Shown in pieces: positions 13,101 to 26,700 of a stretch of 64,000 nt of DNA. Position numbers and translations under genes: made by a program. Within the stretch, counting starts at the first letter, position 1, and each line of letters starts with the position of its first letter. Source of the DNA: Stichopus chloronotus (taxonomy: Eukaryota; Echinodermata; Holothuroidea; Aspidochirotida; Stichopodidae); contig CM037837.1 in assembly GCA_021234535.1 (NCBI GenBank), positions 7,538,218 through 7,602,217 of the forward strand, read 5' to 3'. The notes beneath the pieces are model-generated. The model was not told the origin of the DNA. It searched no databases and worked only from the letters and a program-made list of their open reading frames with translations.

Positions 13101-14727
13101 CTAGATCAATTTCTGTAAACCATATAAGATAAATAAGTATAATGTCAGGATGTCAGGATTACAGATAAAAAAGTGATATAAACTGCAGCAATGAGACTCT
13201 CTTATTAAGAAACTGTAACAGATTGAAAGACTCCAAACTGATTCAAGAAAATGTACAACAGAGAAAACTATTTTCAATTTAAACAAATTGCTTTAGCTTA
13301 TTTTTGTGTTCAGTGATGTAAAACTTCTTAATAGTTTCTTTGCTTCTTCTTACTATGTCATTTTTTTTTTTTTTTTTTACTTCTTATAAAAGGAAAACTG
13401 TATACCTATATGGGTCATAAAAAAGATCTGATAGCCCAAGCTCTGTTTGCTGCTTTAAAGACAAAACCTCATCACCCCAGACAGTTTCAATTCTCCCAAC
13501 CACCTACCTCTAGTCCCTCCCTCAGCCGGTCTTAAATTCCACCACATGTGTAATCAAAACAATGGATCCCTGTGTGCGCTGTGTAATACGAGCTGCTCTG
13601 CATCTTTCGAATTTTCTGTCAATCTAAGAGTACTGTAACTTAGAACCAGTTGAGAGCTTTGCTTTCCGGGAGGTAGGAATATAGCTTAGGGTGATGCAAT
13701 ACAGCCTTTAAGTGACAGCTCAGACTGCTTTTCTGATATTGGTATGTCTGTATCTCTGACATTTACCTCTCTGCAGGACCCTGTGAAATGGCCTAAGTCG
13801 ATGAGTCCTGAATTTAAGGTCAGTTAACCCAAATAAACATCAGATGTATAGTTAATGCACTTAATTTAAATTTTGTATTTATTTATGATTTCTGAGGTGA
13901 GCAGAAATTGATCAGTTGCTCGGAGGGAGAGAACGTTATTTGCTAAATCATTATTGCTACATAGCCATAAAAAGTAAGCAAACTTCTGAAGACCGATGTT
14001 GTCTTCATCACTAGTTATTGGTCACCTAGAATCACACTGTCGCCATTTATGTTCTTTTTCCCAACATTTTTGTATATTTCAAAGAAACAAACTGGTTGCA
14101 AAATGTTCATTGCACATGCAGAGAGAAAAAAGCACTGCCCCTGATTTACTATTAGCACATAGAGCTGGTATACTGAAGTACACTCAGTAGGCATGCATGG
14201 AATTCTTACCCACTGTTGTGTGGTGTGTTTTAGGAAAGGAGACAGCGTTTTCTCTTAGCTTTGATGTTAGATTCTAATGTGCAGGAACTTTATGAATTAA
14301 CAAATAATTGTATAACAAATGTATCTGACCATGGGTGTTAATAGAATTACAGTATAATAGAGCTTCTCTTTTTTCATTCCGACAATGTCCTCTATGTTTT
14401 ACTGTAGCTATTATCTTGTGTATTTTATAATGTATAATCATGTGTTCAGTCATGCTGCATAATATTGATGAAATGCCACTCACAGTATCATGCAGCATAA
14501 GTTTCCTAATTAGTTGAGGGTGAAAAGTCGTCAGCACGACAAAACTACTGTCAGTTTCTTCCTTGTCTCAAATGAAGGATCATACGCTACCTTTTTATCA
14601 GAGATTATTTTACTTTTTTTTGTTTCCTTCCAGAGTTTTCTTCAGGGCCTTCTCACCAAGAATCCATCTCAGCGATTGTCTTGGCCTCATCTCCTCCACC
14701 ATCCTTTTGTATCTGACAAAGTCACAG
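10147..14727 (+). CDS. STK36: STK36 exons 1-7: protein kinase domain
   Basis: Exons: 10147-10230, 10753-10893, 11428-11505, 12062-12241, 12520-12678, 13777-13818, 14634-14727 (ends in phase 1 at a GTTATC donor). Catalytic landmarks are intact: GEGSFGKV glycine loop from residue 11, VVALK with Lys33, Glu51 in helix C, HRDMKPQN with Asp125/Lys127/Asn130, DFG at Asp143, then GTPLYMAPE closing the activation segment (residues 162-170) and [12 protein letters not shown]. The RLSW segment near residue 242 ends the C-lobe. The sequence therefore predicts an active Ser/Thr kinase. Introns are AT-rich; the one after exon 5 (12679-13776) holds T runs and no recognised element. Confidence 0.95.
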
Positions 14728-17700
14728 GTTATCAAACTAAGATCTCATTCGCTGTTTTATTTTCTTGTAGTCTACCCTTCGTTTCAGAACTTTTGAGATG
14801 CAGTCAAGTTGGTTGAGGAATGAAGAAAGAAACAGAACTTCAAACTTTGTTTCAATAAAAGTTCACTGTCTTATATGTCGAACCAATCAATTTTGACAGG
14901 GAATTAACATTAAAAATGAATAGTAACAATAGTTTTTATATTAGGTTCATCTAGCTCTTAATATGTTCCTTCACAATGCAATCCTTCCCTCAGCTGAAAG
15001 TGCCCCTATTTGATCTTTCATGTTTTCAATCTGCAGTTTGTTTTGTTTTTGTCCCTATCAGTTCCAGAGAGTTTTAGCCAGAGCGTCCAGTTTCCATTCA
15101 CCGAGGAGCCCACGCCGGAGGTCAGAGTGGCAAAGAAGAAAGCTGTTGAGATGAGGAAAACAAACGTCGCACCGGGGACTACAATCATGAAGAAACTGAA
15201 AGGGAGGGAGCAGCAAGAGATGCAGGTAAAGTGATTATGAATAAAGTAAGTCAATTAATCCCTGCAGTGAGGATAACTGACAGTCCAACCCGGTGGATGT
15301 CACATGCAGTTAATTTCTGTGTACAGATCTAAAACAGCAATTGGTGTGGTGTATCTGATATAGAAAGGTCTTATCATAAATGTGCACTCTGATAAACTGT
15401 TGCGACCAGTGAAGTTATAGCAGCAGATGTTTGTATAATAAATGTGTGTGGTTGATAGTGTCCTGGAGAGCGTGGACTCACTTAGAGGACTTCTCTTGTT
15501 GTATGAAGCCATGCAATTCATTTCAATATGAGGTATGGGACACTCATAAAAGACGGTGATGTGTGATTCTCATGCACGCTATGGTCTTTTATTTCAGAAA
15601 GAAACATCTGTGCATACATGACTGTGATCAGGATGTAAATGTTACTTCCTGCAGTACAAAGTATCAAGTGTGGTCTGAATGTCAGAGTCTGAACAGAACA
15701 CAGTCACAACCTCTTCACAACTGGAACTTAATTGCATTTCCTGTGGTGTTTCTGGATGTTTACATTTGGAGTTGCAGACAGGGAGGCCTGGGTGCAGATG
15801 AATCATTTACAAAGTTTTATATCAGCTACAAGTTTAAATAAAAACTGATTCTAATTACAAATGGACTCCCTGGACTCCTTAAAATGCAATGACATGTGAC
15901 ATTAATTAACTCGTCAGCTGGAATGTAAACATGTTACTGTTTGATGACAACACATTCAAAAGTTGATCATTCCTTTATTAAGGGACCAGTTTGGAACATT
16001 TTGGTGTATCTTTTTACATCAGTGACTTTTTGTCTGTGTCTCTGGTTCTGTTGTTTGCTTTTCCACAAAATGATGGCAAGTTGGGAAACATTTTTAGTAC
16101 ACTGCATCCTGACAGCTGTAACATGTAGAAATTTGACGAAAACAAAGAACCAAAGTTGAAAGGGAACATCAAGAATCCCCTACACTTGGCACAACGTTTA
16201 AAACCAAGTATTTCAAATTTATGTATTTCAAATCAGCACAATGATCAACCGCAGCAGCAAGCATGGACTGAGCCAGACAGAGCAGAGACAAAGGTCAAAA
16301 AGACAAAACAGAAACAGGATAAGAATGGGAACAGCAAGAAACCGGCCGAAGCAACGGCCGGGGAAAACCCCATCAGTCAGGACTACAACAGGGAATTCCC
16401 CGCCGTGGAGGTAGAAAGCCGTCAACTTGTGAAGAAGGGCGGAGAGAAGATGAGACGGAGCATTGACCAAGTCCAGCTCAAGGAGGAGGAGGTAAAGAGC
16501 TGTATTTGTCACAAAAGCTAGGACTGAACGTGGTCAGCAGTGAAAAAAACTTAAAGAATTTGCCTGGACTTCCAAGAAACAACTAACAAGCAAAATGTGT
16601 TTATCTTTTTGAGTTTGAGTTGTCCTACCAAAAATTATGTCATTGCTTCATTTGACCAACTTAGATTCCAAGGTTGTGCTACCACAAACATACTTGCATC
16701 ATGCCAAATTCCATTTTATTGTTTCGTATGTTCTTAAGTATAATCTGAATCTGGTTCAAGTATTAACTGCCTTTGTTGTCTGTATAACTGCCTTGTAACA
16801 AAATCTGGTCGTCTGTCAGAGATTAAACTTCTTCACTGTCCAGCTTAATAAATTAATTAGAGTTTCTGGCTGGCAATTAATGACTTGAAATAACTCAGGG
16901 ATGTTCCCACGCCAGGTGTTGCCGTGTGTTGTTACCCAGCACTTGCGCATTTCACTTGGCACTCATCCAGAAATGGCCAGAAAGACCTGGCAATCTTTTC
17001 AGCTTTTTCAAATCAGTAGCATGCATTAACTTTAGTAATTTGAAGCTGGATCACACAAAGTGGATGTGTTAAAGTTATCCAGCAATCAGAATCAAATAGA
17101 TGCACCCCTGACAATAACTTGACATTTCTGACATATATTTAACACTACGCAGCTACAAATTTGGAAGAAGCCTGCTGCTTGTGACTCACAACTTCTTTAC
17201 TCAACATTATTTGGATAAAACTGGCTACCTTTTCACTAGGTCAGCTCAGAAAGTAAAACTGACTCAATTGCTCTCGGATGGAAAATCCATTCTACTGTGA
17301 CCCAGCCAGGGATCAAACCCCAAACCTCTCTTTTGCTAAGATTCGTTGCTTCAGATGCCACTGCCATTGTCCACTCAGCCACAGCACCACTATGTCCCAT
17401 AGTTATCCCTGTTTATATTTAAATGACGCATAATGCTGAAAATTAACTTCATTTAAATGTAGTATATATAGATATGTATATGTGACAAGTATCCCCCATG
17501 ACAAATTCCCTTAACAGATTCCCCCTGGGAAATAGCCCCCTAGTTGGGTGTTTTTTTTTTTCACCTGATAGTAAAAACCTTGGGGTATTTGTCTGAGGGT
17601 ATTTCCCTGTCGGGTAACTGTCTGGCAACCACACATCGCTCAAACATCCATAGATTATAGGACAATTTTGTAAAGAGTATAAATGTCATACCTTTCGAAG

Positions 17701-20700
17701 AACAAGTCTCTGAAAAGGGCATTCTCAATTTGCATTGTGGTTGCTTGTTCCCAAACCAGGCAAACTAACTTACATTCCAGTGCTGTCTTTTTGTAGCAAT
17801 TTCTTTATATTTTTATGAGTCTCTTCACCTTTCCTCTCTGATCGTGTTGTCCTATTCTTCTCGCTATGCAGGAGTTAGACAGTGAAGAAGAATGGGATGC
17901 CCTCTGTGAGGTCACCAACCCAGAGGCGGTCGACCCCACGTCCCTCCAAGGGTTAATTCGTGACCCCAGCCTCATCAGCAAGTTGTCTCTGAGACTGGAG
18001 GAGACAGTCACCCAGGTCCTAGAGGGAATGCTGGAGGGAGCCTCGAGGATGAGACTGGTCCTGAGAGTCATCGCCAACATGTTAGGATCACGAGGGTAGG
18101 TCATTTAAACTCTTGCGTCACTATGTGACATAAAGTAAACTTTTTAAAGTGAGCTTGTCACAACATTTTAACAGTGATAACTGTCACACTAAAGCATGGA
18201 TGCCTTGGTTCATGCGTAGTTGCTACCCATTCTATTGATCTGATGGTATAGTTTATTGAGCTGGTATTTTGTTATGCTGAGGCTGGACTTCTGGATGGGA
18301 GTGAACAACAATTGGTACTTTGTCTCGTCAATTTGCCATCAGAACAGCTAAATGGTGCATTTTACCTGTTGAAAGTGAACCCTCTTCATCAAAGAATGAA
18401 AACTGAAGCCTTCTATTCACATCGTAGACATATACTTACCCCTTGCTTCACTAATGCATCATTTGAGCAAAAGACAAAGGAGGGCGGGCGAGGCCTCAGA
18501 GGGCGCGTTGCTAGAATTAGTTTCGAAGACAATTTGAGCATAGGATCAAATGATGCATTAGTGAAGCAAGGGGTAAGTATAGTCACTCGTGAATACCCAC
18601 ACCAGTAAGTTGTGGAGATTTAATGGCACTAAAGGTAGGCTTAACATTTGTTGGTTAGGGGCCAAGTGTCACGTGGAAGAGGGTAACACCGCTAGTCCTA
18701 ATGAGAAAAATGTGAAATACTGCTCATCTTTTCAAATACTATTCAAGGCTGCCTGTAATTGTTACAAGAGAGAGAAGAGAATCTGCAATAAAAGTGGAAA
18801 AACAGCCACATTTTGCTCGTTTTATCAGATGTGTTAAATTCTTTTCAGATTTGCATGCAAAGAATATGATTTAAATTTCCCAAATTCTCTGAAAACCATT
18901 GAAGAATATTTTTGTAGTACCAGCAACATCGTGTATTGTTGTACATCGTTTGTTTTGTGACCGTACCATGCAGATGAATCCCTTGTGCACCAGTGTCCCA
19001 TACACAGTTTAACCGTAAAGATGGTAATACTGTCATCGAAAGTCACCATTTCATTTTTATGCCTTTGGTTTTTATTTGTTAACTTGACCCAAAATTGTTT
19101 TTGGAAACTGATTGGAGAAAGACGAAAAGAGAAAGATAAAGATGTAAATTTTCAGCATACTGTCTTCTGGGTTTGCAATGTTCACAAGTATTGACAAGGA
19201 CTGAGTTTGTTGGTATGGGATGGAGAGAAATCCTCCCTTCCTCATTCTTCTGCTCTTTCTTTTTCCTCTCCCATCCCATTTCTTCCTCTCTCCTTACCTT
19301 ATTCCTTTCCCAGCCACTTTCTCTTTTCCCAAATCTCTACCTTCTCTCCCCTCTGCCTTACCATTTTTCTTTCCATCTTCATTCCTGTTCCTTGTTTCTT
19401 CCCCTCTCCACCTGATGCTACCATTAAGAACATCTTAGTGGCACATAAAATGTGATGATTTTTCACATCTAATACATTCTGTAAGTACTCCTTTGAAAAT
19501 TTTATTGATTTAGCAAGACAGTTATTTTGAAATCTCTTTCTTTTGTCAGTATTATGCCACATAAATATCATTGACTTCATTCTGAAGAGTTACATTTACA
19601 CATGTTGCAACAACAAGCAACAGAAAGTCTTCCTTGTCCCTTTATCCATTTCACTCCTTGCCTTTCTCAGCACAACAAATGCACCCCCATTTACTGCACT
19701 TTGCTTTACCTGAATTGTTTCTTTGGTTCTCTCTTACAGCTGTGTGGAAGACCTGGAACAGTTTTGTGTAAGCCTGTCCATTCCAGCGAAGGTTCTCGAT
19801 TTTCTCACCAAACTCAAGGACAATGTCACCGTCAAAAAGGTGAGGCCGCAAAGCTGCAATCATTAAAAGGAAATCTCGTCAAAAACTCTTGAAAACAGCA
19901 AAAATTGTAAAAGTGAATCTGGGAAATACATGTGCTGGTGGAACAGAAAAATAAGAAATAACTGGATGTCAATAAACTCCCTCTTTCTGCAATTATTGTA
20001 ATTTGTAAGTTTTGTAGATGCAATTTTATCCCCTCACATTGAAATCAGTTTCATGTGTCTCTTCTGACATCACATTTCACTTGTTTTTTTTTTTTTCACA
20101 CCAGCAACCCTGGTGCAGTCAAATACTGATGGATGCAGTGAGCGTGATCACAGCGTACATAATCTCCGATATCGGAACACATTTGAATATAGACAGGTGA
20201 GGACATGAAAACATCACACCTGTAAGTCAGATGCCTGGAGTTTACATCAGTGCTTATGTGCTTAAATTATCAAATTGTTCATTCTTCAAGTCTGTGAGAA
20301 ACAAAGTTCAGTTTATTCGTTAATGTTTTCCTCAGAAGTGAAAACACAAGTCTTGGGGTTGAGTATTATTGGCACAGCAGCCTTTTAAAGTGTGCCTGTG
20401 CTCCTATGCCCCACTGTACAGTCATTGAATGCTTATTTATAAGGCCACATGAACCTAACCCTAACACCAACAGTCTTGCGGCTGGCCTGGTGACTATCTA
20501 CTTCGTTTTATTCTTGAGCCAAACAATAATTTTAGTAGAACCAGGTCCTGTAGTAAATGTATGGGACATCAGTGCAACCACACATTCACTTTTAACTAAT
20601 TAGTGCTCAAGGCATGTCCTTAAAAGTAGTTATTGTGACATGCATGTCAGTTTTTTTTTATCTCATTTGTCCTGTCACAATTCCTGATGTGTAAGGTTTA

Positions 20701-23700
20701 TTGAGACTTGACTTAAAACTATATTAGTAACAAGTCTATCAGTCAGCAACATCTCTCTTTTGGTGAAAAAAACTGTAAAGTATCAGTTTTTAAACTTTGA
20801 TTCATGCTTTGATAGTAAGTAGTTTAATGTCCATGTATGTGCCATTTATCTTGAAATCTCCTCATTTGGCTTATCCCTTAAGTTTGATCTTGTACATTTC
20901 CAGGGCAAGAGGTGTGATGGAGTCATCATTTATTTTCTCTGGACTGTTACCATGGTTACTGCACGTCAAGCAGGATGAGCAGCTGATGTTGAGAACACAG
21001 GCAATTTACGTGAGTTCGAGTAGGCAAGGGGACAGACATTTGGACAAGGTTTTCAGGAGTGTGAACTGCATTGCATGTTTTCAAGTTCAGATAAGAAAAT
21101 TGAAAATATAAACTTGTTTACACATCCAGTGAGCAGAAGTTAACCTATGGTTGCTGCTTGATTCAACTCAGCAGGGAGATGCATGCTTTTATCTTGGTCA
21201 GATGATGTTGAAGTCTGTTTCAGTTAATCCTTCATGTACCAAAATTGCGATATGGAATGAAATGGCAATTATTGAACCTGATGCATGTATCATTTACCTG
21301 CAGGCACTGGGTCCAGGTAACTGAAAATGGAGCCTCTGGAAAAGGTGGTGGTAGGACAGCAAGGAAATGTCAATAGGTGGACAGGTTGATTGTCTTGTAG
21401 ATATATGGAGACTATGTACCGTGGCAAAACTGAAAATGCAACTGTTGGTTTAAAGGTCCCTTAATTTTGCTGTTTAAGTGACTGTGCATCTTTCTCTCGT
21501 GTCAGCAACAAGGCAGCAGCAACTATTTATCATCAATCGAAGGCTGCATGCAAAAATTTTGACGGAGATTACTGATAGCGACTAAACCTTATGATGAGAT
21601 GAAAATGAAGAAGAGGATACCTGGTATTAAATTTGATTCAGGACTAGTGATGGCAGCATCATGGAGGACACAACATTTCCTGTCTGCTGCCTCTTCTCCT
21701 TCCATTCTCCTGTGTAGATCTCTTCCGCTCTTTGTCCTTGCTCAGTCTGTTCTTTCTTTTTCTTTTGTTCATTAAATTCAAAGCTCAAACATTATACGCA
21801 TGTCTGTAATCTCTGAGGCAGAAAAATTTCTGTTAATCCTTTTGCATTTTAGAAAGGTTGAAAAGAATGGAAAAACCGAATTTTTTCATTTTGAAATCCT
21901 AGAGCTTCATATACCAGTGCGAGACGATGGACAGATCGCCTCCAGAATTTGTGACTGGATTTTTCTCCGGTTTGGCTTCAACTCACGATGACTGCGTGGC
22001 TGCCCTGCTACAGACCTTGACCATCAGTGAAACAGCTTTGAAGAAATTATCTGGTGAGTTAGAAATAAGGTTTTACGAAATCGCAGGAATTTTCACTTCC
22101 TCTAAATGCAACAGTTATGCGGACCCTTATCCTCTCGCTCAAATGTGGGAGTGAAATGCATACCATCACATTGATTTGGTTTGAGCAGAATGATTTAGCT
22201 CCCATGGCGAACAATATTTGGCATCCATTTCTGTCCTTATTTGATTTCATGTAAAATCAGCCACGTGTTTCTACAACAGTTTTAGGAGACCAAAGTTTCT
22301 TGTTTTGTCTTTTGGTTTTCTCAAGAGGGGTGCAGTTGGGCTGCATAAATTTCATGAGAGGAACAAGTAACTTAGTATGATCTCACACAAACCAGACAGA
22401 CCCAAAAAGTTTGGATGGGAGACAATTTCTAAATTAATTCTAGATGTTCCTTTTGCATTGGTCAAGACATTCTCATTAGTTTTTGAATCTCATGGTTCTG
22501 CTGTGGAGGGCACTGTGCAAGACCAAACGAGAGAATCCAAAAAGGTGTGCAACAGAATACAAATACAACATCATTCCACTCCAGAAAATATGCAAATCTC
22601 AGAATTAAAGAACATTGCTCTTTCAGTTTGTAAATCTTATAAGACTTTTGCGTTTAGTGCTATGCAAATACATAATTTCAAGGAAATAAAACTTTAACGT
22701 ACAAGACTACATTACTTAAAAATATTGACACGTTTAAAACACTTGAAGTATATCCTTTTTGTCTCTCCATTTGCACTTGGAATCCTAACTGGTAATCCTT
22801 TGTCCGTCCTTGTGATACATAGGCTCATGTAATGTACCCAATAACACGTTGCACAGATTGCGTAGTGAGCGGTAGGAGAAATGTTCACGCAGCGGCGAAG
22901 GGTGCCCTTCAGAATGGGATTATGCAATTCTGCCTTCCCAGTTGTTGCCGAGGTAACAGCAAGCCTGGCATTTCATACTCCCCATAGTAAATTGTATTTG
23001 TCATAACAGACCGGGAGGAATTTACAAACAAAATTGCGAAATGATGACTGAGTATGATCTGAAAATGAAAGGCAGGTGGATGTGACAGTAAAGTTCTTTT
23101 TTTTTTAGAAATTAAACCACATCAACATTTTTAAAGTCAAAACATGTTTTTTTTCCCCCCTTCATTCAAGCTGGTCTGAAGGATAACGTAGATGCCAACA
23201 GCCACTGGGAGCAATTGTGTGGTCTTTCTGTCGGTTGCCTTGCTGAATTAGTCTATCTACCTCTTGGTTTGGATTCCTGTGTGAATGGTAAAACCAAGGT
23301 AAGCCCACCATGCTCTGTCTTCTTCTTTCAAACGTCTTATTCCAAAGTTTTTTCTTTATTTGGCTGATTAGGTGTTGGGTTTCTTCTTTCTCTCTGTTTC
23401 TTGGTCTGTCTGTCACAGCATTTAGGTTCCCCAAATTCCTGTTTTAAATGAATCAAGTGGTCTGTCAGTTACACATGTACGTCATGACCGAGTCATTTCA
23501 AGCAGGCATTCTGATGATTTTGTTACATTTTCGATTCTGCTTCTGTGATCACATTAAAAATTGTTTGTAATTGTTTCATGATTTTCAACAGTAACTAATA
23601 GCTTTGTAATCTTTCAAATTGTAGGGTAATTTAAATGTTTCAAAGTATTTTTTTTTTCAAGGTTAACAGTAAGGACTATCCTCTTCTTCCTCCAAGCATA

Positions 23701-26700
23701 CATGTTTGATAAATTGGTGTTTCTTTGATACGTAGATGGCTGCATGTGTCGGAGAACAGTTTGTTAAACATCAAGAGTTGACAAGGAACTTTCTCAGGTT
23801 CATCAGAAATCCAACATTTGGAGAAAATGCTCTAAAAGTAAGCAATCATATTTTGCAGGACATAATGTTCAAGTTAGTGAGTTTGTATGACATCAACATT
23901 TGGTAATATACTTGTTAAAGGATCAAAAAGAGATATGATGTTACTGAACTTCTGCATGATTTTGGCCCTATTTTCAAAGGCTCTTCTTTTTTGTTTCTTA
24001 CAAGGAAGTAACGATTAATCATTTGCTACTGACATCATGATACTGCAACATTTGGTACAATAATTGTTAATGAATGGGATAAAATTGTTTCTTGCCATAT
24101 TTTATTATCTTGGGAAGTACATTTTACATGTTTGCCAAGTGTGTTGTATTGTTTGTTGTCCCAGTTACTAAGGCACCAGTTTCAATAAGCTCATCTGGTA
24201 CTTTGTTTTTGAGAGATTTCAAACTTTCTGACCTTTACAGTGACTAAAGATGTGATATGCTAAAAGCATATTTTTACAACTTGTTTTCATTTAGTGAAAA
24301 CTTATAAGACAGGACCATGGAGTAAACACAAGAAGTGTCTGATCTGAATCTGGACACCAAAATTTCACAAATTATGTCCCTTCGTAAAAAGGAATACTCA
24401 AGTCTTACCAACTTGCTTCGTCATCATTACAGATCTGACTTCCACATGTTTTTTATCTTCTCTCTCTTTATCAGTGTGTTTATTTCACGTGCCAAGCATC
24501 TCCAGCTTTTGCTGAATTCCTGAGTAAAGAAGATGAGTTTATGGAGACAATGCTGCTTCTGCTCCAGGGAAAGGTACAGTAATGTCTATTCTCACCCTTC
24601 GTTTGCATTCTCGTGATGACAGTTGAATTATTATCTGTATTTAATCTCAGGATCGTCCCTGATAATCTGGTGAACATCCCCCGACCATCATCTCTATTGT
24701 GTTCTTTTAGGTATAATGGCTGGTGATAGTATTGTGAAGAAAACATTTCCTATTTCACTATTTGTTTGTTTAGTTTGTCGTTGCCACTGTTTTGTTTTTG
24801 TGGTTGGTTTGCTGTCATTTTTTTCGCAGTCCTGCATCTGCTGAAAGTGTTTCATTCTTTGTGAGTAAACAAGTGCAGTCCAAAATGGAAAAGACTGATA
24901 ATGCTTAAGTTTTTTTCGAAACACAGTTTCCCAGTTACTAAACAAAAACGTGATCTTTGTTTAGTGACTTTTTTATTGCAACTTTGCAACATTAATTGTC
25001 CATGTGGTTCCAGTCAACTTCATCCAGTCAGATTTTGAATGTCCTTGACTCAGGGTAATCTGAGGGGTACCACATACCATTAGTTCCCCCCCCCCCCCAA
25101 ACTGAGACATTTTTGGTTTCGATGAAAGAGAAACCTATGCATTCACGATGGTGTGTATGTATGTGTGTATGTGTGTGTGTGTGTGTGGATGTGTGTGTGA
25201 CACTTCACTTGTTAACACGATATCTGAAGAAGGGAAGGTCTGAATGTTTTCAAACTTGGTACATGAATGCCCCATAGTGATAGGAAGAACCCTATTATTT
25301 TTGGTGGGGGTCAAAGGTCATTTGGGGCCACCAGGGCTCAAACTCTGAAAACCTTGTTAACACAATATCTTGAGACAGGAAACATGGATTAATGTCATAC
25401 TTTATGTGTAGATGCATTATCATCAGTGGAAGAACCCTATCGTTTTGGTGGGGGTCAAAGGTCATTTGAGGTCACTGGAGGTCAGACCCCAAAAACATTG
25501 TTAACAAAATATCTTGAGATGGGAAACTTTGATGCATGTCATACTTGGTGTGTAGATGCAGTTGGGTCAAAGGAGAAATGGAATCGTTTTCTGTGGGGGT
25601 CGAAGGCCATCAGAGGTCATAACATGCAAAAAAACATGTAAACACACTATTTACAAAAGGGAGATAATTTCACTATTTACAAAGGGGAGACAATTTCACA
25701 CTTTAAAGTTCTTTTTAGATGGAGTATATAAATATCATCATTGGTTTTGGTTTTGATGTGGGCCAAAGGTCATCTGAGGTCATCTGAGTACAAAATGTTA
25801 GGACCTGTGCTGGTGTTGTTTCACTTTTCTGTCTTTTCCTATGGGTAGAAGGTATTTGAGCTCCCTTCCAAGCAAAGGCTGGCAATGCTTGCACATTTAA
25901 GAAGTTCCAATTTGAAAACTTTTATCTGTCAGTCAGGTTATAAAGTGTACAATAGTTGCTGTACTAATTTTACAAGTCTTTGACTTGTAATGATAAAACT
26001 TCATCTATGCATCTTCAGCTGGCATTACGCTGGTTTCTGATAAAATATGTCTGAAAACATCTGTAAGGTATCTGAAAGCCCAATTTGGTTGATTAAGTTC
26101 AGCAGGTAACATGCACCCTTAAGTTTCTACAGTATTTAGTCCACGAATCAGCAGTACAGTATTTGGTATCATGCTTCTTTATTGTTCTTGTTTTGACAGT
26201 TAAAAGTGCTCACATATATAGTTCCCAAAGCCATAATTGGCTTCTAATTCCATCTGAGTCATTTTTTTTGTCTGAAAATGGTGATTGACCAATGACCTCT
26301 GTTGAAAATGTGGAGAAAAGGTTGACCTGCTTTCCCAGAGGAATCACTATCTGAAATACAGCTCTCCTTCTGTCATCAAACAATGTGGAATAGATTTGTT
26401 TTCTGAAGTGGAGATAGTTTTACATCAAAGATTTCTTTGAGGGAAAAGTCTTATTGTAGAATAGAGATATTATTTGGTCATGTGATCGGGTACATGGCGG
26501 AATTTATGTAGTTTATATCATTAGCAGTCATTTCAACTGTCATATGAGTATATTTCTTGTTCCTGGAAAATTTGTACTGTACCTAGGGTACCACTGTGCA
26601 TGCTAGAGAATTCTTGGCCTCCAGTGTTATCTTACATTACGTGTGTGCAGTAGGTATTGGAAAATGATGTACAGTATTAATGGCTTCATCTGGTAGCCTG

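Noticed and set aside
22712..22927. 71-codon minus-strand frame in STK36 intron 14
   Set aside because: Short, without recognisable motif or splice signals.
23162..23434. 90-codon minus-strand frame
   Set aside because: It is the antisense shadow of STK36 exon 15 and its donor.
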